64,000 bases of DNA from DASXKD01 sp963734725. GTDB lineage: Bacteria; Actinomycetota; Actinomycetes; Streptosporangiales; Streptosporangiaceae. The first letter of the stretch is position 1; every line of letters starts with the position of its first letter. Under the pieces are notes generated by a model. It did not search any database. It was given only the letters and a program-made list of their open reading frames with translations, and was not told where the DNA came from. The stretch covers positions 1-64,000 of the forward strand of contig CAVTIX010000029.1 in assembly GCA_963734725.1 (NCBI GenBank), in the 5' to 3' direction. The translations under genes and the position numbers were made by a program. This document shows, one piece after another, positions 42,913 through 51,621 of the stretch.

Positions 42913-44324
42913 CCGAGGCAGGCCGGGCAGGCGCCGCCGGGGACTACTGTCCCCCGGAGGCGCCCGCCAGCGTGCCGTGGCTGCGGCTTACCGGAACGGA
43001 GGCACGGACCCCGCCGGAGCGCCCGCTGCGGCCCCGGATGGTCGTGATCCAGGTCATCGCCGGGATCCTGGTGGTGTTGATCGGGGTCGCGGTGGCGGGT
43101 GCGTTCGCGAGCCGCCGGGTCGCCGAGCGGGAAGCGGTTACCGACGCGGCCCACAACGCCGACCTGATCGCGCAGCAGGTGGTCCAGCCAGCCGTCACGA
43201 ACGGCCTGGTCTCGGGTAACCGGACGGCGCTGGCCGCCTTCGACCGGGTTGTCCGGCGCCAGGTCCTCAGCTCATCCGTGGTCCGGGTCAAGCTGTGGAC
43301 GGCCGCCGGGCGCATCGTCTACTCCGACGAGCCGCGGCTGATCGGGCAGACGTTCCCGCTGGGAAGCCAGGAGCGGGCAGCGCTCGCCGGGCACGCCGTG
43401 CACGCGGAAGTGTCCGACCTGCAGCGGCCAGAGAACAGGTATGAACGGGGCCACGGCAAGCTGCTCGAGGTGTACCGGCCGGTATGGACACCGTCCGGGC
43501 AGCCGCTGCTTTTCGAGACCTACTCGCCCTATCAGCAGGTGACTCAGCGCACCGGCGAGCTGTGGCGCGGGTTCGCCGGCATCACCATCTCGAGCCTGCT
43601 GATCCTGGTCGCGCTGCTGCTGCCCATTTTGTGGCGGCTGTTGAACCGGGCCAGCAGAGCCCAGACCCAGCGGGAAGTGTTGCTGCGACGCGCGGTTGAC
43701 GCGTCGGCGGAGGAGCGCCAGCGGATCGCGGGCACGCTCCACGACGGGCCGGTGCAGGAACTCGCCGCCACGTCGTTCACCGTGGCCGGGGCGGCCGAAA
43801 GAGCGGCAGGGAGCGGGCAGCCGGAACTGGCTCAGATGCTCACCACCGCAGCCGGGGCCGTCCGCGCGAGCATCCGGGGTCTGCGCTCGCTGCTGGTTGA
43901 CATCTACCCGCCCAGCCTGACCACTGCGGGCCTGGTCCCGGCGCTCACCGACCTGACTGAGGTACTCGCGACCCGGAGCATCGCCACCCACCTCGACCTG
44001 GCCGAGGACGCGGCGGAACGGCTGTCCCCGGACCAGCAGCAGCTGGTGTTCCGGATCGCCCGCGAGTGCCTCCGAAACGCCGCCCGCCACGCCAGCGCGC
44101 GTAACGTCGAGGTACGCCTGTTCCGGGAGGGGCATGCCACCGTGCTCGAGATCAACGATGACGGGACAGGCTTTGATCCCGCACCCGTCCTCGGCAATCC
44201 CGAAGACGGCCACTTCGGCCTCCGGATTCTCACCGACGTGGCCGCGAGTGGCGGGGCGGACCTGCTACTAGCCACCGCGCCCGGGGCGGGCTGCCGGTGG
44301 CGCCTGGAGGTGCCGGACCCGTGA
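42909..44324 (+). CDS. NarL-type sensor histidine kinase (HisKA_3)
   Basis: 471 aa from TTG 42909 (four-base overlap with the upstream stop); a later start near MVVIQVIAG is possible. TM1 about 45-67, an extracytoplasmic domain of about 155 residues (with YSDEPRLIGQTFPLGSQE), TM2 about 224-245. The dimerisation/phosphoacceptor region is EERQRIAGTLHDGPVQELAA with His278. The HATPase has the N-box RECLRNAARHASA, the G1 box NDDGTGFDP and G2 GHFGLRIL. It should phosphorylate the next gene product. Confidence 0.93.
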   Translation: MTEAGRAGAAGDYCPPEAPASVPWLRLTGTEARTPPERPLRPRMVVIQVIAGILVVLIGVAVAGAFASRRVAEREAVTDAAHNADLIAQQVVQPAVTNGLVSGNRTALAAFDRVVRRQVLSSSVVRVKLWTAAGRIVYSDEPRLIGQTFPLGSQERAALAGHAVHAEVSDLQRPENRYERGHGKLLEVYRPVWTPSGQPLLFETYSPYQQVTQRTGELWRGFAGITISSLLILVALLLPILWRLLNRASRAQTQREVLLRRAVDASAEERQRIAGTLHDGPVQELAATSFTVAGAAERAAGSGQPELAQMLTTAAGAVRASIRGLRSLLVDIYPPSLTTAGLVPALTDLTEVLATRSIATHLDLAEDAAERLSPDQQQLVFRIARECLRNAARHASARNVEVRLFREGHATVLEINDDGTGFDPAPVLGNPEDGHFGLRILTDVAASGGADLLLATAPGAGCRWRLEVPDP

Positions 44325-44974
44325 CGACCATCCTGCTAGTGGATGATCACCAATTGGTGCGAGCGGGACTGGCAGGCCTGCTCGACAGCGCCGACGACCT
44401 GCAGGTCGTCGGCCAGGCCGCGGACGGCCAGCAAGCGCTGGAGCTCGCGGCCGACCTGGCCCCCGACGTGGTGCTGATGGACCTGTCCATGCCGGTCCTG
44501 GACGGCGTCGAGGCCACTCGCCGGCTGCTCGCGGACAATCCCGCGGCCAAGGTCGTGGTGCTCACCTCCTTCTCCGACCAGCCGCGCGTGGCTGACGCGC
44601 TGGCCGCGGGCGCGGTCGGCTACCTGCTCAAAGACTGCGAACCACGGGACCTGATGGCCGCCGTCCGCGCCGCCGCGCAGGGGCACGCGCCACTTGACCC
44701 GCGGGTCGCCCGCGCGCTGCTGCCCTCCGGCCAGCCCGCCCGCCCCGCCGACGAGCTCAGCGCCCGCGAGCAGCAGGTGCTCAGGCTGGTGGCGAAGGGG
44801 CTGGCCAACAAGCAGATCGCGCGATACCTGGGTATCAGCGAGTCCACCGTGAAAGCCCACATCAGCAACGTGTTCCGGCGCATCGGCGTGGCCGACCGCA
44901 CCAGCGCCGCCATCTGGGCCCGCGACCACCTGCCTGACCGGCCGCGCACCGCGCCGACCAACCAAGACACCTGA
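44321..44974 (+). CDS. NarL/FixJ-family response regulator
   Basis: 217 aa from GTG 44321, overlapping the kinase stop (GTGA). Receiver domain: acidic pocket LLVDDHQLVR, phosphoacceptor D54 in VVLMDLSMPVLDG, Thr in VVLTSFSD, Lys in YLLKDCEPRD. C-terminal LuxR-type helix-turn-helix: LSAREQQVLRLVAKGLANKQ, IARYLGISESTVKAHISNVF. Forms a cognate pair with the upstream kinase; likely targets include its own operon. Confidence 0.95.
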   Translation: MTTILLVDDHQLVRAGLAGLLDSADDLQVVGQAADGQQALELAADLAPDVVLMDLSMPVLDGVEATRRLLADNPAAKVVVLTSFSDQPRVADALAAGAVGYLLKDCEPRDLMAAVRAAAQGHAPLDPRVARALLPSGQPARPADELSAREQQVLRLVAKGLANKQIARYLGISESTVKAHISNVFRRIGVADRTSAAIWARDHLPDRPRTAPTNQDT

Positions 44975-45373
44975 TGCCCTGCGCCTGGTGTCCTGCGCTT
45001 GGAATTCATTAGCTATGTCAGCAGCCGCAAACTGCTGCGCCGTTAGTGCTGGATGATGAGGACCGCGCCGAGCGTGATCAGCCAGTGCGGTGGGCCCGGC
45101 GGACAAGCTGCGCCCGATCGATCATTCTGGAGCGGTCCTGCCCAGGCTCGCCGCGCCCGCGCCGCACAGTCCAGTGCGTACCGTCAAGACTGTGAACGCA
45201 GCGTGCGCATATCAGACACGCTCGGCGCAGTGCCGGAGACCGGCGGCGCATATCGTTCATGATCATCTGGGCCTACCGGCCCGGTCCGGGCCAGGGGAGG
45301 GTGTTGGGCTGGGTACCTTGCTCCCGTAGCGTTGTCTTACTGGACTCTTACCGTAGTGACACCGGGAGCAGGA
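44975..45373. other. Intergenic region before the succinate-semialdehyde dehydrogenase gene
   Basis: About 400 bases, no recognised gene. A TTGTCT hexamer near 45333 followed 16 bases later by TAGTGA could be a promoter for the dehydrogenase gene; the match is weak. Confidence 0.35.
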
Positions 45374-46753
45374 ATGACGCAGACCCCGCTTTATCAGGTA
45401 ACCGACCCGGCGACCGGCGAGGTGACCGAGATTTTCCCGTTCGCCACGGACGCGGAGGTAGCGGAGGCGCTGGCCGCCGCGACCGAGGCGTTCGCGGCAT
45501 GGAGGCTGCGCCCGGTCGCCGAGCGCGTCGCGGTCGTGAAGCGGATCGCCGAGCTGTTCACTGAGCGCGCCGCCGACCTGGCCGCGCTGATCACCAAGGA
45601 GATGGGCAAGCGGCCCGCGCAGGCCGTTGGCGAGGCCGAGTTCTGCACCGACATCTTCAACTACTACGCCGACAACGGTCCCGGGCTCATGGCCGACAAG
45701 CCGTTGCCCGGCCATGACACCGCGCGCGTTGAGTACCGGCCCGTTGGCCCGGTACTCGGCGTGATGCCGTGGAACTACCCGTATTACCAGGTGGCCAGGT
45801 TCGCTGCGCCCAACCTGATCGTCGGGAACACCGTCATACTCAAGCACGCAGAAAACTGCCCTACCTCGGCCCTGGCGATCGCGCAGATCATGAAGGACGC
45901 GGGCGTGCCAGACGGCGTGTACGTCAACCTCTTCGCGACCCATGAGCAGGTCGCCGCGATGATCGCCGACCCGCGGCTGCACGGCGTGTCGCTGACCGGC
46001 TCCGAGCGGGCCGGCACCGTAGTCGCCGAGACGGCCGGCCGGAACCTGAAGAAGGTCGTCCTTGAGCTTGGCGGCTCCGACCCGTATATCATCCTCGACA
46101 CCGACAACGTCGAAGACGCAGCCAAGACCGCCTGGGTCACCCGGATGGAGAACGTCGGCCAGGCCTGCAACTCCAACAAGCGGATGATCGTCATGGACGA
46201 CATCTACGACGGCTTCGTGGCCGCCCTGGTCAAGCGGGCCACCGCGATGTCACCGCGCCAGCCGGGCGATGACTCCCCGCGCTCCTACAGCCCGATGGTC
46301 TCCCGCAAGGCAGCGGAGAACCTCCTCGCCCAGGTGCAGGACGCGGTATCGAAGGGCGCCACGCTGCATGTCGGCGGCACGCTTGACGACGGTAAGGGCG
46401 CTTACTTCGCCCCGGCCGTGCTCACCGGCGTGACCCCGGAAATGCGGGCCTACCGCGAGGAGCTGTTCGGCCCGGTCGCCGTCGTCTACCAGGTCAGCAC
46501 CGACGACGAGGCGGTCCAGCTCGCCAACGTGGTGGACTTCGGCCTTGGCGGCGCGGTCTGGTCAACGGACGAGGAGCGGGCAATCAAGGTCGCCGAGCAG
46601 TTGGAGGTCGGCATGGCCAACGTAAACACCCCGGCAGGCGAAGGCGCGGATCTGCCGTTCGGCGGCACCAAGCGCTCCGGCTTTGGCCGCGAGCTGGGCC
46701 CCCTCGGCATCGACGAATTCGTCAACAAGCGCCTTTTTTACGTCGAGAAGTAG
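45374..46753 (+). CDS. gabD: NAD(P)-dependent succinate-semialdehyde (aldehyde) dehydrogenase
   Basis: 459 aa from ATG 45374 (MTQTPLYQVTDPATGEVTEI). Full aldehyde dehydrogenase fold: Asn in VMPWNYPYYQ, cofactor Lys in NTVILKHAENCP, GSERAG, the general base Glu in KKVVLELGGSDP, catalytic Cys in RMENVGQACNSNKR, and PFGGTKRSGFGRELG near the C-terminus. Best fit is the shorter actinobacterial SSADH group, oxidising succinate semialdehyde to succinate; other aldehydes are possible. No GABA aminotransferase is adjacent. Confidence 0.88.
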   Translation: MTQTPLYQVTDPATGEVTEIFPFATDAEVAEALAAATEAFAAWRLRPVAERVAVVKRIAELFTERAADLAALITKEMGKRPAQAVGEAEFCTDIFNYYADNGPGLMADKPLPGHDTARVEYRPVGPVLGVMPWNYPYYQVARFAAPNLIVGNTVILKHAENCPTSALAIAQIMKDAGVPDGVYVNLFATHEQVAAMIADPRLHGVSLTGSERAGTVVAETAGRNLKKVVLELGGSDPYIILDTDNVEDAAKTAWVTRMENVGQACNSNKRMIVMDDIYDGFVAALVKRATAMSPRQPGDDSPRSYSPMVSRKAAENLLAQVQDAVSKGATLHVGGTLDDGKGAYFAPAVLTGVTPEMRAYREELFGPVAVVYQVSTDDEAVQLANVVDFGLGGAVWSTDEERAIKVAEQLEVGMANVNTPAGEGADLPFGGTKRSGFGRELGPLGIDEFVNKRLFYVEK

Positions 46754-46844
46754 CGCTTGACGAGTAACGCCCCCGGGTCGCCCCGGTAGGCCACTCCAGG
46801 CCCGAGCCAAGGTCGCGGCCTGGATCGACGACTACGTGCCCGCA

Positions 46845-46872
46845 CCGGCGCCACTCCGCGGAGTGGCGCCGG
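46845..46872. terminator. Bidirectional hairpin between convergent genes
   Basis: A perfect 13-bp stem, CCGGCGCCACTCC with GGAGTGGCGCCGG, separated by GC only, between the stops of the dehydrogenase and sigma factor genes. There is no U-run, as is common in high-GC actinomycetes. Placement supports a shared terminator. Confidence 0.75.
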
Positions 46873-46931
46873 CCGGGGCGCCTCGTGGCCGGCCGCCGCT
46901 TTGCGCGGGTTTCGATCGGGATCCGCGGGCG

Positions 46932-48161
46932 CTACCCCAGCTGGTCGCGGCGGCGTGTCAGGTAGGCGGTCTCGGCGGTGTTGCCCGCCAGTTCGATGGC
47001 CTTGTCGTACGCCGCGCGCGACTTCTGACTGCGGCCCAGCCGGCGCAGCAGGTCGGCGCGGGTCGCGTGGTAGGCGCGATAGCCGGCCAGCCTGTGCTCA
47101 AGACGGTCGACGGCCGCTAGTGCCACCTCCGGGCCGTCAAGCTCGGCGACCGCGATGGCCCGGTTGAGGGCGATGATCGGCGAGGGGTCGAGGTGGACGA
47201 GCTGGTCGTAGAGGGCGACGACCTGCGACCAGTCGGTGGCGCGTACATCGCGGGCGGAGGTGTGCACGGCGCTGATCGCGGCGAGGATCTGGTAGCGGCC
47301 CGGCGCCACGCCGGCGGCCAGGCGCTCGCGCACCAGCCGGTGACCCTCGGCGATCAGCGCCGCGTCCCAGGCCCCACGGTCCTGCTCGCCGAGGGTGACC
47401 AGTTCGCCGGTCGCCGAAACCCGGGCGGTGCGGCGGGCCTCGGTGAGGAGCATCAGCGCCAGCAGCCCGGCTACCTCACCGTCGTCGGGCATGAGGGCAT
47501 GGATCAGGCGGGTGAGCCGGATCGCCTCGGCGGTCAGGTCGTGACGTACGGGATCGGCGCCGGGGCCGGTCGCGAGGTAGCCCTCGTTGAAGACGAGGAA
47601 GAGGACGGCGAGTACGCCGGAGACACGTTCTGGGAGATCTTCGGCGGACGGCACCCGGTAAGGGATGCGAGCCGCCTTGATCTTGGCCTTCGCGCGGGTG
47701 ATCCGCCGCTCCATGGTGGTCTCCTGCACCAGGAAGGCACGAGCGATCTCGGGCACGGTCAGACCGGCGACCATGCGCAGCGTCAGCGCCACACGGGTCT
47801 GCATCGCGAGCGCCGGGTGACAACAGGTGAAGATCAGCCGGAGCCGCTCGTCTTCGATGGCGTCGAGAGGCTTGGGCGGCTCGTCGTACAACAGTCGAGC
47901 CTCCTTCTGCTTGTCCTTGCGCTTGTTCTCGCGCCGGATCCGGTCGATGGCCTTGCGGTTCGCGGTGGTGGTCAGCCAGGCGCCGGGGTTGGGGGGTACG
48001 CCGTCGGCCGGCCACCGCTGGACGGCGGTTGCGAACGCCTCGGCCGCCGCCTCCTCGGCGATGTCGAGGTCACCGAAACGCCTGGTCAAGGAGGCGACCA
48101 CCCGGGCCCACTCCTCGTGGTGTGCCTGGGTGATCGCCTCCCGGACGTCGGCCACGCTCAC
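46932..48161 (-). CDS. ECF sigma factor of the ECF42 type with C-terminal TPR-like extension
   Basis: 409 aa. Sigma region 2 (WARVVASLTRRFGDLDIAEE, AEAFATAVQRWPADGVPPNP, GAWLTTTANRKAIDRIRREN) and region 4 (RVALTLRMVAGLTVPEIARA, TTMERRITRAKAKI) are followed by about 220 residues of helical repeat extension (DUF6596-like: VLFLVFNEGYLATGP, AISAVHTSARDVRATDWSQV, ALNRAIAVAELDGPEVALAA). That architecture and an adjacent DGPF/YCII gene define the ECF42 group, which lacks a classical anti-sigma factor. Its start overlaps the DGPF gene stop (ATGA). Confidence 0.93.
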   Translation of the reverse strand: MSVADVREAITQAHHEEWARVVASLTRRFGDLDIAEEAAAEAFATAVQRWPADGVPPNPGAWLTTTANRKAIDRIRRENKRKDKQKEARLLYDEPPKPLDAIEDERLRLIFTCCHPALAMQTRVALTLRMVAGLTVPEIARAFLVQETTMERRITRAKAKIKAARIPYRVPSAEDLPERVSGVLAVLFLVFNEGYLATGPGADPVRHDLTAEAIRLTRLIHALMPDDGEVAGLLALMLLTEARRTARVSATGELVTLGEQDRGAWDAALIAEGHRLVRERLAAGVAPGRYQILAAISAVHTSARDVRATDWSQVVALYDQLVHLDPSPIIALNRAIAVAELDGPEVALAAVDRLEHRLAGYRAYHATRADLLRRLGRSQKSRAAYDKAIELAGNTAETAYLTRRRDQLG

Positions 48162-48481
48162 AGGATCGGCCGCACCTCGATCTTCCGGTTGCAGGCCTTC
48201 GACCCCTCGGCGGCGAGCTTGAGCGCCACGTCGAGGTCGGGGGCATCCATGATCCAGAAGCCGATGAGATACTCCTTCGACTCCAGGAAGGGCCCGTCGG
48301 TGAACATCGCCTCGTCGCCTCGGTTGTCGATGACGGTGGCCGAGCTGGGCGCCGCGAGGCCACCGGCGAAGACCCAGTGACCCTCCGCCTGGAGCCGGTC
48401 GTTGAACGCGTCGATCGCCGCCTGCTCGTCCGGGGTGGCGAGGCTGGCCGTGTCGGCGATCACGGAAACCAGGTACTGCAT
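48158..48481 (-). CDS. DGPF/YCII-domain protein, partner of the ECF42 sigma factor
   Basis: 107 aa. ATG 48481 (MQYLVSVIAD) is preferred over the ATG at 48490 because AGGAG lies immediately against the latter and nine bases from the former. The family motif DGPFLESKEYLIGFWIMDAP is plain. DGPF proteins are conserved next to ECF42 sigma genes and are part of their regulon. The stop overlaps the sigma start. A promoter-like repeat lies 55 bases upstream. Confidence 0.92.
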   Translation of the reverse strand: MQYLVSVIADTASLATPDEQAAIDAFNDRLQAEGHWVFAGGLAAPSSATVIDNRGDEAMFTDGPFLESKEYLIGFWIMDAPDLDVALKLAAEGSKACNRKIEVRPIL

Positions 48482-48535
48482 CCCGATCATCTCCTGTGGT
48501 CTGGGGTCGCCCCTCGTGGGCGGCCCCTCACCCCT

Positions 48536-48564
48536 GCTACGAACACCTCAGCCCCGATCCGACA
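48536..48564 (-). promoter_or_regulatory. Putative ECF42-type promoter, copy A (DGPF-sigma operon)
   Basis: On the minus strand TGTCGG (-35-like, 48564-48559), 17-base spacer, CGTAGC (-10-like, 48541-48536), then the gene start 55 bases on. The block is repeated nearly identically before two other genes (copies B and C). A TGTCGA-like -35 is what I recall as the described ECF42 target. Confidence 0.6.
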
Positions 48565-48629
48565 CCGCCCCCGGATATCTTTCAAGGACTTTCTGGCCCG
48601 CCGGTTGTGAACGATCCGGGTCACGTGCG

Positions 48630-49235
48630 TCAGCTGGGCGCATACTGCGGGCGCCCGGCCGGCCGGTAGACCTGGATCGTTATGCCCTTCGGGAAAGCTC
48701 GCGATTCGACCAGGTCAAGCGCTATGTCCGGGCCGTCGGCGGGGAACAGCCGCGTGCCCTGGCCGACCACCACCGGGACGATGAGCAGATTCATCTCGTC
48801 CACGAGGTCTTTCTCGAGCAGCCATCGGGTCAGGGCGCCGCTGCCGTGCACCTGCAGCTCACCCGCTCGCTTGGCCTTCAGCTCGCCGATGGCCGCCGCG
48901 AGGTCACCGGAGAGGACGGTCGTGTTCGCCCAGTGCGGTTCGGTGAGCGTGTTCGATGCGACGTACTTGGGCTTTGTGTTCAAGGCGGCTGCGATGGGGT
49001 TGCTGCCCGGATCCATTGCGCCCCAATAGGGGGCGAAAAAATCGTAGGTCCGCCGGCCGAACAGAAACGCGTCGGCGCGCTGGTAGACCTGATCTACGAA
49101 CGTCCTAGACTCGTTGTCGAAGTGCCCCATGGCCCATCCGTCGCGCTCGAATCCGGCCCTGCGCTCCTCCTCCGACGGGCCGTTTGCCTGCATCACTCCG
49201 TTGACGGAGACCTGCGTGGTGGTCGTCAGCTTCAT
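48630..49235 (-). CDS. Dihydrofolate-reductase-like (RibD-C) protein
   Basis: 201 aa from ATG 49235 (MKLTTTTQVSVNGVMQANGP), AAGGGAA ribosome site upstream. RibD_C/DHFR-like fold: VSVNGVMQ, ADAFLFGRRTYDFFAPYW, then LSGDLAAAIGELKAKRAGEL, QVHGSGALTRWLLEKDLVDE, MNLLIVPVVVGQGTRLFPAD. These actinobacterial proteins reduce unknown substrates with NADPH and are frequent ECF42 neighbours. Its upstream region carries promoter-like copy B, so it probably belongs to the sigma regulon. Confidence 0.9.
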   Translation of the reverse strand: MKLTTTTQVSVNGVMQANGPSEEERRAGFERDGWAMGHFDNESRTFVDQVYQRADAFLFGRRTYDFFAPYWGAMDPGSNPIAAALNTKPKYVASNTLTEPHWANTTVLSGDLAAAIGELKAKRAGELQVHGSGALTRWLLEKDLVDEMNLLIVPVVVGQGTRLFPADGPDIALDLVESRAFPKGITIQVYRPAGRPQYAPS

Positions 49236-49289
49236 GATCGCGGTTCCCTTCTCCTTGGCCGCCCCTCGTGGGCCGCCTCTGTTACCCCT

Positions 49290-49318
49290 GCTACGAACAC
49301 CTCCGCCCCGATCCGACA
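49290..49318 (-). promoter_or_regulatory. Putative ECF42-type promoter, copy B
   Basis: TGTCGG at 49318-49313, 17-base spacer, CGTAGC at 49295-49290, gene start 55 bases downstream at 49235. Surrounding bases (CCCCTGCTACGAACACC) match copy A. Confidence 0.6.
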
Positions 49319-49449
49319 CCCCTGGGGGGTGAGTGGCGGGGAAAGGCAAGGGGACCGCGGTAAGCGAGCCAACGGCGGGTCGGCGCGGCCGGTGGCTTGC
49401 GCGGCGTTGCGCGCATCCAGACCTCGATGATCCACAAGCCGGCGGGGTA

Positions 49450-49779
49450 CTACTCGTCTCCAACGTGGGTGGGCCCTGGCCACACGGCTGGAACCGATGC
49501 CACGTACTTGGGCCGGCTGTTCAGCGCGGCGCCGATCGGGCTCGTGCTCATCTCGGGTATCGCGCCCCAGGAGCCGGCGAAGATCTCGTACGTCCGCCGA
49601 CCGAACAAAAACGCGGCCGCGCCGCCGTAGACCTCGTTGATATGGTCCCCGGCTTCGGCATCGAGGAGTGTAATGGCCCATCCACCGCGGTCGAAGCCGC
49701 CGCGGCGGTCCTCGGCCGGGCCGCCGAGCCCCTGCATCACTCCGTCGACAGAGACGTTGGTCGTGATCGTCAACCTCAT
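49450..49779 (-). pseudogene. Truncated dihydrofolate-reductase-like paralogue
   Basis: 109 aa from 49779, similar to the N-terminal half of the gene at 48630-49235: VSVDGVMQGLGG, AAAFLFGRRTYEIFAGSWGA, PIGAALNSRPKYVASV. It then loses similarity and stops (GPTHVGDE). Beyond the stop, still in the same frame, lies YPAGLWIIEVWMRATPRKPP, which resembles the C-terminal half of a DGPF/YCII domain. This suggests deletion or recombination between adjacent DHFR-like and DGPF-like genes. Normal length would be about 200 aa. Confidence 0.7.
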
Positions 49780-49835
49780 GTCGTGGTTTCCTTCACCTGT
49801 GGTGGGGGGCCCCCTCGTGGTGGCCTCTCACCCCT

Positions 49836-49864
49836 GCTACGAACGCCTCTGCCCCGATCCGACG
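49836..49864 (-). promoter_or_regulatory. Putative ECF42-type promoter, copy C
   Basis: CGTCGG at 49864-49859 (one base off copies A and B), 17-base spacer, CGTAGC at 49841-49836, truncated paralogue start 57 bases on at 49779. The flanking block CACCCCTGCTACGAACG is shared with the other copies. Confidence 0.55.
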
Positions 49865-50190
49865 ACCACCTCCGGGATTTTCCATCTGCCAGGCCAGCCC
49901 GTGGCCACGACAGCCACAGCGATAGGCAGCCCGGGAACGTCACCGCGCAACGACGCTGGCAGCTACATGATCCGGGGGGGAACCCGGCAAGCTAGTGCCA
50001 GCGTGGCGCCGGGCTCTGGTTCTTCGGACGCTACCCGCCAGATCCGTCCCGCCCCCGCTTGCCTGACCTGGGTCGCTACGCCGCCGTTAGTGACCGCTGG
50101 TCGCCGTGAGCGCTCGTGGCCTGCGGCCCATGCATGGCCCGCCGCGGTTACTGCCGGCCGCAGATGTGGCTCCGGGGCTTGTGCCTACCT
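49865..50190. other. Intergenic region, nothing recognised
   Basis: About 325 bases between promoter copy C and the stop of the propeller protein gene. No family-like frame, hairpin or repeat stood out. Confidence 0.35.
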
Positions 50191-51518
50191 CTACCAGGCT
50201 TCATAGAAGACATTGGTCCCGTTTGCGGGCGTGAGCTGGACCAGTTGTCCATCATCGATCCAGCCGTTGACCGTTCCGCTGGTGGGACCGGCGTCGAGGA
50301 GCAAGTACCGGCCCGAAGGGTCGGAGCTGAAAAACCGGTAAAGGAAGCCGTTGCCGGTATCCATCTGGTAGCGGACGCTCAGTTGCCTGCCGCTGGCCGC
50401 CGGGACCTGAACGACCGACATGATGTTGTCCGCTGACCCGCCCGGGGTATTCATCTCGACCACCGTGACGCTCGAGCCGTCCGGGCTGATCACGGCGCCG
50501 TCGATGTACCCCCTAGCCAGCCGCACCAGCGCAGATTGCCGCAGAAGCAGCCGGCTGTTGCTCAGGTTGCCTCCTTGGCCCGCCGGACTGACCGCTCGCA
50601 CCTCCTCGCCATTTCCGGTGGGCTTGCATGGGCCCTTGATGCACCGCGGCACGCCGAGAAACGCTAGCTCGCGCCCGTCGGCGGTCAATGACAAGTCGCC
50701 AACGCCGAACGCCATCTGCCCGGGCACGGCCGGGGCGTTGTGCCACACGGCGTGAGCGCCGGTCCGGGTGTTGATGACCATGACCTCAGCAGATCCCGCA
50801 GCACCAGTGGCAGCCGCCGGGCCGGTGGTGACGGCGACCTCCGAGCCATCAGCCGCGACCGCCAGCCCGGCGGCCTGGCGCCCGGCCAGGATCCCGCCTC
50901 GCACCAGGGAGTAGCCACCGATCCGCCCAGAGCCGCTGACGCGGAACCGGTAGATCCGCGACCCGGTGACAACGGCAGGTACGCCCTTCGCGGCTGTCCC
51001 CTGGCAGACCATAAAGAACGTCTGCTCGCTGGCGGCCGCGATGTCCGTGATACGCGCCTGCCGCCAGGGGCTGCGGACCGTGTCCGTCACCGCACCAGTG
51101 GCTGTGGACCGCACCACCGGCACTGGCCCGGACGACCCGCCAAAGCTCTGCTGCACGTAGTAGCGAGGCACACCCGCAGGGAGTGGGCCCGGGACCCGGA
51201 GTGAGCCAGGGCCCGGAGTGAGCCAGGGGCCCGGAGTGGGCCAGGGGCCCGGGTGAACACTGCGACGCCAGCGCCTGCGAGCAGTACGGCAACCACGGCG
51301 ACCGCAACCCATCCGACCCCCCGGCCCGCTAGCAGCCATTGCTGCTCGCCCCCGTTGCCAGAACGCCATCCCAGCCCGAATCGGCGCCGGGCGCCCGGTG
51401 ACCGAAATCCTGCAAGCCGAAACCGCCTGATCCCGGCACCGGGCCTGATCGGCCTGCGACGGGCCCGTAACGGATATGCCGCCCGCGAGCGTCTCTGTGC
51501 GACCGGCGGAACGCTCAC
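50191..51518 (-). pseudogene. Membrane-anchored beta-propeller protein, frameshifted in an 18-bp repeat
   Basis: From 51518 the first frame gives a basic N-terminus and a transmembrane helix (GVGWVAVAVVAVLLAGAGVA then VFTRAPGPL). It enters an 18-bp repeat coding RAPGPL/RAPGSL units. The second unit in plus-strand order is 17 bp (51199-51215), one G short, and the rest of the protein continues in another frame from VPGPLPAGVPRYYVQQSFGG. That part (to 50191, ~340 aa) has propeller-type repeats (RITDIAAASEQTFFMVC, GGYSLVRGGILAGRQAAGLA, AVISPDGSSVTVVEMN). Restoring one base gives a continuous protein. Function unknown. Confidence 0.7.
51181..51251 (-). repeat. Tandem 18-bp repeat, four units, one with a one-base deletion
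   Basis: Units (plus strand) 51181-51198, 51199-51215, 51216-51233 and 51234-51251 share GAGTG(A/G)GCCAGGGGCCCG. The second is 17 bp, having GGG where units three and four have GGGG. This shifts the frame of the surrounding gene. Confidence 0.85.
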
Positions 51519-51621
51519 GAGCTGAGGTGATTCGTGTTATCGCGGACGCGTAGGCTGCAAGTTCAGGCAGTCGGCCACGGACAGCGCCGGCTGCCGGGCG
51601 GGATGGCCCTGCGGAGTGATC

